DNA from: CPC320 sp002336405
Lineage (GTDB): Bacteria; Pseudomonadota; Alphaproteobacteria; Rhodobacterales; Rhodobacteraceae
Assembly (NCBI GenBank): GCA_949372595.1
Contig: CASIAN010000008.1
Span: 124,001 to 188,000, forward strand
Direction of reading: 5' to 3'
Length of the DNA: 64,000 nt
Positions 36,348 through 45,647 of the stretch are shown one piece after another. The notes below the pieces were generated by a model, which saw nothing but the letters and a program-made list of their open reading frames with translations, did no database searches and had not been told where the DNA came from. The position numbers and the translations under genes were made by a program. Numbering within the stretch: position 1 is the first letter of the stretch; each line of letters starts with the position of its first letter.

Positions 36348-36956
36348 ATGAGTGCTTTGCGAATGTTTCCCGGCCAAACGATTGGCCTGCTAGGGGGGTC
36401 TTTTGATCCGCCACATGCGGGGCATGTGCATATCACTTGCGAGGCTCTTAAACAGTTTAATCTAGACGCAGTTTGGTGGTTGGTGAGCCCGGGAAATCCG
36501 CTAAAACAAGGCGCGCCGGCCCCTTTGACAGAACGTGTGCGATCGGCGAGGGCGCTGGTCACGCATCCTGATGTTTATGTGACCGATATCGAGGTGCGGC
36601 TTGGCACTCGGTATACCGCACAGACACTGACAGCGCTGAGAACTAAATATCCCAAAATTCGGTTTGTCTGGCTGATGGGGGCAGATAACCTTGCCCAGTT
36701 ACATCGCTGGCAAACGTGGCGCACGATCATGCAGACCGTCCCTATTGGGGTTCTGGCCCGCCCCGGGGACCGTATATCTGCACGAACCTCGAAAGCGGCT
36801 CTTACCTATCGTCATGCGCGTGTGAATGCCTCGAACCGGCATCTGATGGCGCGGATGGCCGCACCTGCGTGGTGTTATGTGAATATCCCGCTGTCCTCGG
36901 CCTCATCCAGCGCGATCAGGGCCAAAGGTCTTTGGCGGCAATCAGAAAACTCATAG
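36348..36956 (+). CDS. nadD: Nicotinate-nucleotide adenylyltransferase
   Basis: A 202-residue enzyme of NAD synthesis that adds AMP to nicotinate mononucleotide. The nucleotidyltransferase motif GLLGGSFDPPHAGHVH lies at about 13-28, including the HxGH pair, and LSSASSSAIRAKG near the C-terminus is the second signature. The open frame begins at 36303, but the added residues have no family resemblance. ATG codons at 36348 and 36363 are both possible; the ribosome site is weak for each. Confidence 0.92.
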   Translation: MSALRMFPGQTIGLLGGSFDPPHAGHVHITCEALKQFNLDAVWWLVSPGNPLKQGAPAPLTERVRSARALVTHPDVYVTDIEVRLGTRYTAQTLTALRTKYPKIRFVWLMGADNLAQLHRWQTWRTIMQTVPIGVLARPGDRISARTSKAALTYRHARVNASNRHLMARMAAPAWCYVNIPLSSASSSAIRAKGLWRQSENS

Positions 36957-37068
36957 GTGCAGGGTGACAAACGGATGATGTTCTCAGCGCGTGGCGCGTA
37001 TTCTTTCATGCCAAGGCATGACTTGTGCAGGGGACTTGTGGCAGTTTGCCGACAAGCTGTGAGGTGTG

Positions 37069-38568
37069 ATGCAGAATAAAGTTTCAAAACGCGTGTTTAT
37101 TACTGGGGTGTTATCATCGCTTGCCTGTGGTGCCAACGCGGGTCCGCTGGAGCGTTCGTTGCGCCCCCAGTTGCGACCGAGCAGTCTGTCGTTGAAATCA
37201 AAACCAGCACCAAGCGATCTGAGCAGGATCATTGAGGCTGCTGAATTGTCGGGCTCAGTGGGATGCGCTGTGGCAGATGTCTCTAACGGTGACATCCTCG
37301 AATCCTATAGGGATGATATACCGCTGCCTCCTGCCAGTGTCGTGAAATCCCTCACTGCACTTTATGCTCTGGCGCATCTTGGTCCCGCCTTTCGCTTTTC
37401 CACCCGACTTGTAGCGACGGGGCCAATTCAAAACGGGGTCCTGACTGGCGACCTTATTTTGGTCGGCAGTGGTGATCCGTCTTTGGATACTGATCATTTG
37501 GCTGGTTTGGTCTCGGAGTTGGTTAAAACTGGGCTGCGCTCGGTCAAGGGTCGTTTTATTGTTGATGGCAGTGCGCTGCCATTGGCGCCGCAGATTGATG
37601 TCGAACAGCCCCCGCATGTTGCCTATAACCCGGCAGTGAGCGGGTTGAACCTGAATTACAATCGCGTGTATTTTGGTTGGGAAAAGGGGGCGAACGGCTA
37701 CCGAATTGATATGGAGGCGCGGGCGTTGCGCTATCGTCCAGCGGTGAAAATGGCGCGTATGCAGCTTAAAGAGCGTGGATCACCGGTCTATACTTATCGC
37801 GATGGCGGTGTCTGGGATGAGTGGACAGTATCGCGGTCTGCGCTGAGTAAAGAGGGGGCCCGCTGGTTGCCGGTGCGAAAGCCCGATCGCTATGTGGGGG
37901 AAATTTTCCAAAGCCTAGCCCGCGCGGATGGGCTTGATTTGCCACTGGCTGAATTTTCCAAAGCGGTGGTCCCGGGTGTTACTCTGGTGTCGCATGAAAG
38001 TGCATCACTGGCGGATATTGTGCAAAGAATGTTGAAATATTCGACCAATCTAACGGCGGAAACTGTTGGTATGGCGGCGACAAAAACGCGGCTTGGTATG
38101 GCGGTGCCATTGGCTGAGTCTGCAGCGCAGATGTCGCGCTGGGCCAGTGAGCGCTTTGGCGCCGCCGGTTTGTCACTGGTTGATCATTCCGGGCTGAGCG
38201 ATCGTTCGCGGATCAGTGCGGGTGACATGGTCAGAATTTTGGTTAAGGCCCGTAATAGCACAGAGCTGAACGCGTTGTTGAAAGACATTAAAATGCGCAA
38301 CGCCAAAGGCAATCTGGCCCAGAGCGCTCCAACAGGGTTTCGCGCCAAAACGGGTACTCTTAATTTTGTTGCGGGGCTTGGGGGCTATGTCACAACGGCT
38401 GAGGGGCGCGAGCTGGCTTTTGCCATCTTTTCCGCCGATACTGCCCGACGTGCTTTGATCCCAGTGGCACAGCGTGAGCGCCCCAAAGGTGCATCAGGTT
38501 GGAACCGTCGCGCGAAAATCTTGCAATATAAAATGCTTAACCGGTGGTGCCGCCAATACCGGTCTTAA
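37069..38568 (+). CDS. dacB: D-alanyl-D-alanine carboxypeptidase/endopeptidase (PBP4)
   Basis: A 499-residue class C penicillin-binding protein that trims peptidoglycan in the periplasm. It has a Sec signal peptide (about 1-25), the active-site SVVK at about 90-93, the YSTNL (SxN) motif, and the KTG box in FRAKTGTLNFVAG. The large inserted domain typical of PBP4 lies between SVVK and SxN. A GTG directly before the ATG is an alternative start. Its stop overlaps the end of the convergent TerB-like gene by four bases. Confidence 0.95.
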   Translation: MQNKVSKRVFITGVLSSLACGANAGPLERSLRPQLRPSSLSLKSKPAPSDLSRIIEAAELSGSVGCAVADVSNGDILESYRDDIPLPPASVVKSLTALYALAHLGPAFRFSTRLVATGPIQNGVLTGDLILVGSGDPSLDTDHLAGLVSELVKTGLRSVKGRFIVDGSALPLAPQIDVEQPPHVAYNPAVSGLNLNYNRVYFGWEKGANGYRIDMEARALRYRPAVKMARMQLKERGSPVYTYRDGGVWDEWTVSRSALSKEGARWLPVRKPDRYVGEIFQSLARADGLDLPLAEFSKAVVPGVTLVSHESASLADIVQRMLKYSTNLTAETVGMAATKTRLGMAVPLAESAAQMSRWASERFGAAGLSLVDHSGLSDRSRISAGDMVRILVKARNSTELNALLKDIKMRNAKGNLAQSAPTGFRAKTGTLNFVAGLGGYVTTAEGRELAFAIFSADTARRALIPVAQRERPKGASGWNRRAKILQYKMLNRWCRQYRS

Positions 38569-39020
38569 GCGCGCATGTGTCTGGCTCTTGATCCGCGTTC
38601 AATCGCGGCGGCATGCAACCGGTCAATATTGAGTTCATAACGAATCTCTTCGAGCAGGCGCAATTCTGGTTCTCGCAGGGTGCCGTCGGCTGCGGCCACA
38701 TCGCAAGACAGCGCGTAAGCGGTTTCGAACAAACGCTCTGGCAAGTTATCGCGAATCAACCCAAACAGCGCGTCCAGCCCGTCTTCTTGTTCGAACAGGT
38801 CGAAGACGGTTTGGGACATTAAGTTGACGCGGTCTATATCGTAGTCGGCAAACACGGGTAGATTGTTCACTGCAGATTGGATTTTCACCAGTTCAGCGGT
38901 GCGGATATTTGTATCTGAGGCTGAAATTGCGATCATTAAAGCCACCAGACAGTCTTGCTGGGTCAGCGGTTGGGGGGCAGGATAGGTCACGGGTGCACAA
39001 CCTTTCTTATATGTTGTCAC
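38565..39020 (-). CDS. TerB-like (tellurite resistance) domain protein
   Basis: A 151-residue cytoplasmic helical protein with a TerB fold. LVALMIAISASDTNIRTAELVKIQ and the second half ALSCDVAAADGTLREPELRLLEEI show the paired acidic patch (D-G-T...E) that binds metal in TerB. TerB domains occur in tellurite resistance and stress systems and stand alone in many alphaproteobacteria; no other ter genes are here. The start is GTG and is uncertain, with the first 20 residues poorly conserved. Confidence 0.8.
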   Translation of the reverse strand: MTTYKKGCAPVTYPAPQPLTQQDCLVALMIAISASDTNIRTAELVKIQSAVNNLPVFADYDIDRVNLMSQTVFDLFEQEDGLDALFGLIRDNLPERLFETAYALSCDVAAADGTLREPELRLLEEIRYELNIDRLHAAAIERGSRARHMRA

Positions 39021-39108
39021 GGTGGAGAATATTGACCTGTCCCGCTTAGGGCAATAGGTAGCATGAAATCTTGTCGCGTTGGGTGGTAAGATTTTCTGGA
39101 GAACAAAT

Positions 39109-40683
39109 ATGTCCGATGTGCGTGACGCTGCGATGAGCTCAAAAGCTTGGCCTTTTGAAGAGGCCCGCCGGCTGCTTAAACGCTATCAAAAAGCGCCTCC
39201 GGAAAAAGGCTATGTTCTGTTTGAAACTGGCTATGGCCCGTCTGGTCTGCCGCATTTGGGCACCTTTGGTGAGGTGGCCCGCACTACGATGGTGATGCGG
39301 GCGTTTCACGAAATAAGCGATATTCCCACAAAACTGATTTGTTTTTCTGACGATCTTGATGGCATGCGTAAAGTGCCCAGCAACGTTCCCAACCCCGAGG
39401 CCTTGGCCGAGCATATGCAAAAGCCGCTGACCTCGGTGCCAGACCCCTTTGGCACTCATGACAGTTTTGGCGACCATAACAATGCCATGTTGCGTCGATT
39501 TTTGGATACCTTTGGGTTTGAGTATGAGTTTTATTCAGCGACTCAATTTTACCGCTCGGGGCAGTTTAATGAGATTTTGCTGCGCGCGGTTGAAAAATAT
39601 GATGAGATCATGGCGGTGATGTTGGCCTCGCTGCGCGAGGAACGGCGTCAGACGTATTCGATCTTCTTGCCGATCCATCCGGAAACCGGTCGCGTGCTCT
39701 ATGTGCCTATGAAACAGGTGAATGCATCAGATGGGACGATTACATTTGATGATGAATACGGGACAGAAATGACCCTGCCCGTCACGGACGGCAATGTTAA
39801 GCTGCAATGGAAGCCGGATTTTGGCGCGCGTTGGGCAGCATTGGGGGTCGATTTTGAGATGTACGGCAAGGACCATTCCACCAACACGCCAATCTATGAT
39901 AAGATCTGTCGCATTCTGGGTCAGCGCGCGCCGGAACATTTTACCTATGAGCTGTTTCTGGACGAAAGCGGTCAGAAAATCTCAAAGACATCGGGCAATG
40001 GTGTATCGATTGATGAATGGCTGAGTTATGCCAATACCGAGAGCCTGTCGTATTTCATGTATCAAAAGCCCAAGACTGCCAAGCGGATGCATTTTGATGT
40101 GATCCCCAAGGCGATGGACGAATACCAACAACAGTTGCGCGCCTATGCAGATCAAGACAGCAAGGCAAAATTGAACAATCCGGTGTTTCACATCCATGGC
40201 CACAATGTACCGACCTCGGATATGGTGGTGCCTTTCACCATGTTGCTGAACCTTGCTGCGGTCGCGAATGCGGCAGAGAAAGGCCAGCTTTGGGGCTTTA
40301 TTCAACGCTATGCCCCTGAGGCTTCGGCTGAAACCCACCCTGGGTTGGATCAAGCTGTGGGCTTTGCTGTGCGGTATTACAATGATTTCGTCAAACCGGC
40401 CAAAGTATTCCGCGCTGCAACAGATCTTGAGCGCGAGGCTTTGGCCGACCTGCGCGATCAGTTGGCCGCCTATACAGGAGATCTGGATGCCGAAGCGCTG
40501 CAAACTGTTGTCTTTGCCTGTGGACGCGAAAGGTTCGACCCGCTGCGCGACTGGTTCAAGGCGATTTACGAAGTGTTGTTAGGGGCCAGTCAGGGGCCAC
40601 GTTTTGGAGGGTTTATCGCGCTTTATGGCGTAAACGAAACCATTGCGCTGATTGATAAAGCTTTGGCTGGCGACTTGCTTTGA
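39109..40683 (+). CDS. lysS: Lysine-tRNA ligase, class I
   Basis: A 524-residue class I lysyl-tRNA synthetase, the archaeal-type enzyme also found in alphaproteobacteria and spirochaetes. The HIGH-like element is PHLGTF (H49-G51), and the KMSKS-like loop is K290-ISK-TSGNG. A C-terminal helical anticodon-binding region of about 200 residues follows. GGAG precedes the ATG at 39109; ten more codons upstream are open but unlikely. No class II lysS is in the window. Confidence 0.96.
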   Translation: MSDVRDAAMSSKAWPFEEARRLLKRYQKAPPEKGYVLFETGYGPSGLPHLGTFGEVARTTMVMRAFHEISDIPTKLICFSDDLDGMRKVPSNVPNPEALAEHMQKPLTSVPDPFGTHDSFGDHNNAMLRRFLDTFGFEYEFYSATQFYRSGQFNEILLRAVEKYDEIMAVMLASLREERRQTYSIFLPIHPETGRVLYVPMKQVNASDGTITFDDEYGTEMTLPVTDGNVKLQWKPDFGARWAALGVDFEMYGKDHSTNTPIYDKICRILGQRAPEHFTYELFLDESGQKISKTSGNGVSIDEWLSYANTESLSYFMYQKPKTAKRMHFDVIPKAMDEYQQQLRAYADQDSKAKLNNPVFHIHGHNVPTSDMVVPFTMLLNLAAVANAAEKGQLWGFIQRYAPEASAETHPGLDQAVGFAVRYYNDFVKPAKVFRAATDLEREALADLRDQLAAYTGDLDAEALQTVVFACGRERFDPLRDWFKAIYEVLLGASQGPRFGGFIALYGVNETIALIDKALAGDLL

Positions 40684-40757
40684 GTGCCACGCTGCTTGAC
40701 GTTTGAGCGCTCAGGTCTATGTCTTGCTGTGTTGGAAAAAGCAGAGAGGCAGAACTG

Positions 40758-41177
40758 ATGCGTTTGCGATTGATCATAACAGCACTGACCTTTTTTTTCG
40801 GACTGATGGCCTTGCCGGTTCTGGCCGAAGACGACCCTCAAACACAGATCCAGACGGTTATTGAAAACCAGATCGCTGCGTTTAAGAATGACGATTTTGC
40901 ACAGGCTTTTAGCTATGCCAGCCCGTCGATTCAGTCGATGTTTGGCACGGCGGAAAACTTTGGCGTCATGGTACAACGCGGCTACCCGATGGTTTGGCGG
41001 CCAGCGGACGTTCAATTTATGGACTTGCGTGAGATGGGGGGAGACCTGTGGCAGCATGTCTTGATCCGTGATCAGGCTGGACGTCGTCATATGTTGTTGT
41101 ACCGCATGCAAAAAGGCCCCGAGGGCTGGCTGATAAACGGCGTACAACTGGGTAAACCGACCGACCAACTGACCTGA
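40758..41177 (+). CDS. DUF4864 domain-containing secreted protein
   Basis: A 139-residue protein with a signal peptide (about 1-22, ending ALPVLAED). The rest is a small NTF2-like fold typical of DUF4864: IQTVIENQIAAFKNDDFAQAFSYASP, then FGVMVQRGYPMVWRPADV and GWLINGVQL. Function unknown. The ATG at 40758 gives a good signal peptide and follows a GAGG site; the frame opens 13 codons earlier. The gene lies 74 bases after lysS. Confidence 0.85.
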   Translation: MRLRLIITALTFFFGLMALPVLAEDDPQTQIQTVIENQIAAFKNDDFAQAFSYASPSIQSMFGTAENFGVMVQRGYPMVWRPADVQFMDLREMGGDLWQHVLIRDQAGRRHMLLYRMQKGPEGWLINGVQLGKPTDQLT

Positions 41178-41335
41178 GAAAAGTCTCACCGTCACGGTGG
41201 CCTCAACCTGCTTTAACACTGTTTTTATAATTTCCCCTAATCTGGTGCGATCGCGCCAGGGTACGGCTGTCGATACTTGGTTTGTGAGCGTTGAAAAGCT
41301 TGGCCAAGCATGGCAGCGCTTGGAAAGGGATATTA

Positions 41336-43618
41336 ATGAACACGGCTAAAACCAATAACGTCCAGCTGTCGCCACCGCCATTTCAAGATGGCTTACAGGT
41401 TTGGTCAAGCACTGACGGTACACCCGGTTCGAACAGCTATCACAATGCTTCTAATGCGGCTTTGGTGCCGGCGGATCAAGATTTTGGCAGCTGTCTCGAG
41501 ATGTTGAAAACCACTGGCGAGCAGCACTTGCGCTATATGGGAAAAACCCCAATCTCACCCGGTCGCTATTTGAAAATTACCGCGCGTTTGAAAGCAATTT
41601 CTGGCAATTTTCCGTCAGTACGAATTGCTGGCTGGGCGGGTACAACTGGCGATGTGAATCTGCCTTGGGTGACCCAAGTGGGGCCACTGACAGAGTTAAA
41701 AAACTATGGGAACGTGGTCGAGGTTACTGCGATTGTTGGCTCGGGGCAGCGACCAGAGGTGGATATGGTCTGGGGGACAACAGCACTTTATGGGCATTTT
41801 GGTCTTGATTTGAAAGGCAAAAACGGTGGGTTGATCCGAATAGATGATCTGGTCATAGAAGATGTCACAGAACTGTATTTTCAAGACCTTCTCAAGCATG
41901 TTGATGTGCGGGATTACGGGGCTTTGGGTGATGGCACAACCGATGATCGCTCGGCCTTTGTTGCTGCAGATGCGGCGGCTGCGGGTCGTGAAATTCTGGT
42001 GCCATCCGGTAGTTATTTCATTGGCCGAAGTCTGACGTTGCACGCCCCAGTTTCGTTTGAGGGCACATTGAACATGGCAGAGACGTCAGTCTTGTCTTTG
42101 ACAAAACAGTTTGACCTGCCAACCTATATCCGGGCTTTTGGTGATGAAGAACGGGGTTTTGTCAAAGCCTTCCAATCGCTGTTGAGCGATTCAGATCATG
42201 AATCGTTGGACATGGCGGGGCGTAGGGTGACCATTAATGGGCCTCTTGATATGGCGCGCTTGAGCGGTCGGACCAGCTTTGCCCAGCGCCGGGTGATCCG
42301 CAACGGTCAGCTGTACGCCGCTGGCGACAGTGTCTGGAATTCGGCCAAGGTGACGTCGCAGGGCAGCTATTCGACGTATTATCAAACCCGCCTGAGCAAT
42401 GTCAAAAATGTGGTGAATATTCAGGTTGGGTCGCTGGTGGAAGGCGTCGGAGTGGGCCGCGAGGTCTATGTTCGTGCGGTTGATTTATCGGCCCAACAGG
42501 TCACGCTTTCACAGCCGCTATATGCGGCGGAAGGCACCCAAGAATATACATTCACCAGATTTCAATATCTGCTGGATTTCAGCGGGTTCGGCTCCCTGCA
42601 TAAAATGTGTTTCTCGGACATTGAATTTCAATGCAACGTCAAGGCCAACGCGATTATGCTGCCGCAGACCGGCTGGTTGTTTCAACTGCGCGACTGCTAT
42701 GTCACCCGCCCTCGGCATCGGGCGATCACTTCTATTGGCACAGGCTGTCAGGGTATGTTGATCGACAATTGTTTTTTTCACACCGCCGAAAATAACAAAA
42801 ATGCGCAGGACCGTGAAAGCATCGTTCTAAATACCAATGGTAATGATGTGAAACTACGTAACAACTGGGCCTCGCAGTTTCGCCATTTTGCGGTCATGAG
42901 CGGTTCATATAATGTGATCTCTGGAAATCATATCTATCAGGGCGATGCGGTCAAAGATGGGCTGCGTCTCGCTGGTATTGTGCTGGCTCAGGCCAATATT
43001 AGTACCACGATCGTGGGCAATTATATCGACAATTGCTCTTTGGAATGGACCAATGAGCATGATGCCACCCCTGATTATAACGCAGGTTTCGGTTTTTCGG
43101 CCCTATCTGTCACTAATAATGTGTTTTTGTGCGGCGATACGGCTGATTGGTTTTCTTATATTGTGCTAAAACCCTATGGGACTGGGCATTCTATTTCTGG
43201 CCTTGATATCAGTGGTAATACGTTTCGGGCCGTGAATGGCAAGATTGATCGGGTTGAGAGGGTTGATACCAGTTTTGCTGATATCGACTATAGCAAGCTG
43301 CACGATATCCAGATTGCGGGTAACAGTTTTCATAATATCAAAGCCCATGTTACCAACCCTGTGATTAAGAACCATCGTCAAAATTCTCTCGATAGTACTT
43401 GGCGTGTGAATTTTGATGGGGCTTTGCCCTTTAAAGGTCATGCGCGCGCTGTCACTTCGGTTGTGGTTACCGGCACCCTGAAGAACGGCTCTAACGTGAC
43501 CCGCTATACCAGCCCCAGTGTACAGACCTCGGGGGGGGCTAAGAAAGATGAACTTGTGCTGCGGTGGGATGAACGGGTGGCTGGCACAGTCACGGTCACG
43601 GCGCGGGTCGATAATTGA
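41336..43618 (+). CDS. Large right-handed beta-helix protein, pectate lyase superfamily
   Basis: A 760-residue protein. Residues about 190-230 hold the Pectate_lyase_3 entry motif VDVRDYGALGDGTTDD, and the region from there to about 650 has repeated short coil motifs (for example NNWASQFRHFAVMSGSYNVISGNH) fitting a parallel beta-helix. The first 180 residues form a separate N-terminal domain (beta-rich, WAGTTGDVNLPW) and the last 60 another. There is no signal peptide or membrane helix. That suits a particle or spike protein, or a protein exported by a non-classical route, better than a secreted polysaccharide lyase. GGAAAGGG precedes the ATG. Confidence 0.75.
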   Translation: MNTAKTNNVQLSPPPFQDGLQVWSSTDGTPGSNSYHNASNAALVPADQDFGSCLEMLKTTGEQHLRYMGKTPISPGRYLKITARLKAISGNFPSVRIAGWAGTTGDVNLPWVTQVGPLTELKNYGNVVEVTAIVGSGQRPEVDMVWGTTALYGHFGLDLKGKNGGLIRIDDLVIEDVTELYFQDLLKHVDVRDYGALGDGTTDDRSAFVAADAAAAGREILVPSGSYFIGRSLTLHAPVSFEGTLNMAETSVLSLTKQFDLPTYIRAFGDEERGFVKAFQSLLSDSDHESLDMAGRRVTINGPLDMARLSGRTSFAQRRVIRNGQLYAAGDSVWNSAKVTSQGSYSTYYQTRLSNVKNVVNIQVGSLVEGVGVGREVYVRAVDLSAQQVTLSQPLYAAEGTQEYTFTRFQYLLDFSGFGSLHKMCFSDIEFQCNVKANAIMLPQTGWLFQLRDCYVTRPRHRAITSIGTGCQGMLIDNCFFHTAENNKNAQDRESIVLNTNGNDVKLRNNWASQFRHFAVMSGSYNVISGNHIYQGDAVKDGLRLAGIVLAQANISTTIVGNYIDNCSLEWTNEHDATPDYNAGFGFSALSVTNNVFLCGDTADWFSYIVLKPYGTGHSISGLDISGNTFRAVNGKIDRVERVDTSFADIDYSKLHDIQIAGNSFHNIKAHVTNPVIKNHRQNSLDSTWRVNFDGALPFKGHARAVTSVVVTGTLKNGSNVTRYTSPSVQTSGGAKKDELVLRWDERVAGTVTVTARVDN

Positions 43619-43679
43619 GTGGTCACTTCTAACCAGATTGCAAGGATGCATCCCCCGGCGGGATGAGCTGTCTTTGTCA

Positions 43680-43707
43680 GACGCCACCGCACCATTGCGG
43701 TGGCGTC
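43680..43707. repeat. Twelve-base-pair perfect hairpin between two genes
   Basis: GACGCCACCGCA (43680-43691) pairs fully with TGCGGTGGCGTC (43696-43707) around a CCAT loop. It lies 61 bases after the beta-helix gene stop and 52 bases before the next start. No T-run follows, so it may be an mRNA-stability hairpin or a Rho-related site more than an intrinsic terminator. Confidence 0.6.
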
Positions 43708-43759
43708 CATAGTCTGGGCAGGCTATAAGGGCTGAAACACTCAGCCCGGACAGATAAAC

Positions 43760-44602
43760 ATGCAAGACTTAGATGTGCTCAAGGCGCTGATCGTTGCGGA
43801 TCACACGCAGCGGGGGCAGCCAATTTCGAAACTTGGCTATTTCTGTGCACCCTTCAGACCCAGCGCGGGACCGTTTGCCGATAAGGTGATCAAGGTCTAC
43901 CGCGGCCTGAGTGATAATGGCGCGCTGCACCGGCTGGCGGCTTGCCATGACCATTACGTGGCCGTGTTGCAGAAAACGGGTGTGCCCTTGCCTGAGACCA
44001 CATTTCACCTGCTGGACCTTGAACATGAATTGGTGCCGGTGATCGTGCAAGACGCGCTGCCTGAGGCCAGTATGATGCGTGACCAAATGCTGCGGGCCGA
44101 CAGCGCGCAGGCGGTCATTCTGCTAGAGACCGCCGCGAATGTGATCGCTGATTTTTGGAATAATTTAGCGAATGATGGCCTGCGGGTTGGCTTTCATCCC
44201 TCTATTCGCAACTTCGCGATTGTCGACGGGCGGGCGGTGTTCTTTGATACGTTTCCACCGCTGATCCATTACAACCGTGCGGAAATGGGCCGGATGCTGC
44301 TGCAGTTTTCGGAAAAACGCCTGATGCGGCTTCTGGGCCCGTTTGTGCGTGGCACGGTGACATCTATTCAGGATGAATGGTATTCACCGCCTGAAACCTT
44401 TGTCGGGCTGGTGGGCAGTGCCTGCCGCCTGCGGCCCGAGGATCGCGCTCTGTTTCTTGATTGGGGCAATGGGTTCGTCACCCGCCAGATGCCGCGCTGG
44501 GCCGATGAGGCACAGGCGGGGCTGCACGCGCCGCCGCGTTTGCCCGGATACTGGACTGCGATGCGCAAACTGTTGGGTCTGCAGGGCGCGCCAAACGTTT
44601 AA
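43760..44602 (+). CDS. Uncharacterised protein with a possible kinase fold
   Basis: A 280-residue soluble protein that I cannot place with certainty. KLGYFCAPFRPSAGPFADKV followed by IKVYRG resembles the nucleotide loop and lysine strand of small-molecule or protein kinases. VGFHPSIRNFAIVDG, then RAVFFDTFPPLI, resembles the catalytic loop with asparagine and the metal-binding aspartate (D of FFDTFPP, in place of DFG). If so, it is an atypical phosphotransferase or pseudokinase. It follows the beta-helix gene by 141 bases, probably in one transcript. No signal peptide. Confidence 0.5.
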   Translation: MQDLDVLKALIVADHTQRGQPISKLGYFCAPFRPSAGPFADKVIKVYRGLSDNGALHRLAACHDHYVAVLQKTGVPLPETTFHLLDLEHELVPVIVQDALPEASMMRDQMLRADSAQAVILLETAANVIADFWNNLANDGLRVGFHPSIRNFAIVDGRAVFFDTFPPLIHYNRAEMGRMLLQFSEKRLMRLLGPFVRGTVTSIQDEWYSPPETFVGLVGSACRLRPEDRALFLDWGNGFVTRQMPRWADEAQAGLHAPPRLPGYWTAMRKLLGLQGAPNV

Positions 44603-44987
44603 AGGCTTGCCAACTGGCGCAGCGCAGACGGAATTATCATGGGTGTGGTGAAACTTTCACACACCTATAGGTATAATATATTTACCTTTCGAGTAAAAAA
44701 AATGTTATAATTCTGTCAGTGTGCAAGAGACCCATGCGCCTTTGCCTGCGTGCAGCAACAGCGAGCAGACAATGAAACAGAAATCTGATTTTAGACGGCT
44801 GCACGAGCAAGAGGGATGTTTTCTTATCCCCAATCTGTGGGATGTGGGTACGGTGCTTAGTCTGGCTTCTCTGGGATATTCCGCGCTGGCGACGACAAGC
44901 GTGGGATTGGCGTTTGCCTTGGGCCAGCACGTGGGGCAGGTGTCACAAAAAGCCACATTGGCGCATTGTCGTGATCTGGTTGCCGCA

Positions 44988-44997
44988 CCCCCCCCCC
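44988..44997 (+). repeat. Homopolymeric C10 tract within the PEP-mutase-family gene
   Basis: Ten consecutive C lie exactly where the reading frame breaks. Nine C would put the two halves in frame. Such a tract can change length by slippage, or be miscounted in sequencing. Confidence 0.85.
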
Positions 44998-45462
44998 TTG
45001 CCAGTTTCGGCCGATCTTGAAAAAGGCTTTGGCGACAGTCCGCAAAGCTGTGCGCAAACCATCCAAGCTGCAGCCGCAACTGGTTTGGTGGGCGGGTCGA
45101 TTGAAGATCATACCGGCGAAAAATCGGATCCTATTTATTCGTTTGATCTGGCGGTTGCGCGAATTGGTACGGCCTGTGTGGCCCGCGACGCGCTGAAGAC
45201 TGATTTTGTGTTGACGGCGCGCTGCGAAAATTTTCTCTGGGAACGACCGGATTTGAGCGACACCATACGCCGGTTGCAAGCCTTTGAAGCTGCGGGTGCG
45301 GATGTGCTCTATGCGCCGGGGTTGCACGATCTTGAGACGATAAAAACGGTCTGCCGCAACGTGACAAAACCGGTCAATGTTGTGATGGGAATGCCGGGGG
45401 CGGTTTTTGACCTGACGCAATTGGCCGAGGCAGGGGTGAAACGGGTCAGCGTCGGCTCGGCA

Positions 45463-45492
45463 CTGGCGCGTCTGGCACTGGCGCGTCTGGCG
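45463..45492 (+). repeat. Tandem duplication of a 15-base unit
   Basis: CTGGCGCGTCTGGCA is followed directly by CTGGCGCGTCTGGCG, differing at one base. In the protein this gives ALARL twice, where homologues carry a single copy before the helix leading to REM. Confidence 0.7.
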
Positions 45493-45647
45493 CTGGTCGC
45501 GTTTGTCACCGGCGCGCGGGAAATGATCGAAGATGGCAGCTTTCACTTTGGGGATCGGGCCTTGGAATTTGCCAAAATTGAGACGCATTTTGCCCCTTAG
45601 ATGCCAAGGATCCTGACAGAGCAGACGACAGACGGCTCTGGCGATTT

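Larger units (their letters stand above)
44772..45600 (+). pseudogene. Isocitrate lyase/PEP mutase family gene frameshifted at a C10 tract
   Basis: Frame one runs from the ATG at 44772 through CFLIPNLWDVGTVLSLASLG and ATTSVGLAFALGQ to a run of ten C at 44988-44997. Removing one C restores the frame, giving LPVSADLEKGFGDS, GGSIEDHTGEKSDPIY and the C-terminal GMPGAVFDLTQLAEAGVKRV. The rebuilt product of about 275 residues matches the PEP mutase/2-methylisocitrate lyase-like barrel with the metal-binding ADxExG motif. Near its end a 15-base unit is duplicated (45463-45492), adding five residues. Confidence 0.8.

Noticed and set aside
43166..43765. Minus-strand open frame opposite the beta-helix gene end
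   Set aside because: Shadow of the plus-strand gene with no family signal.
44661..44680. ACCTATAGGT palindrome and TATAAT-like box upstream of the PEP-mutase-family gene
   Set aside because: Too short and without a -35 element at a good distance to call as a promoter or operator.
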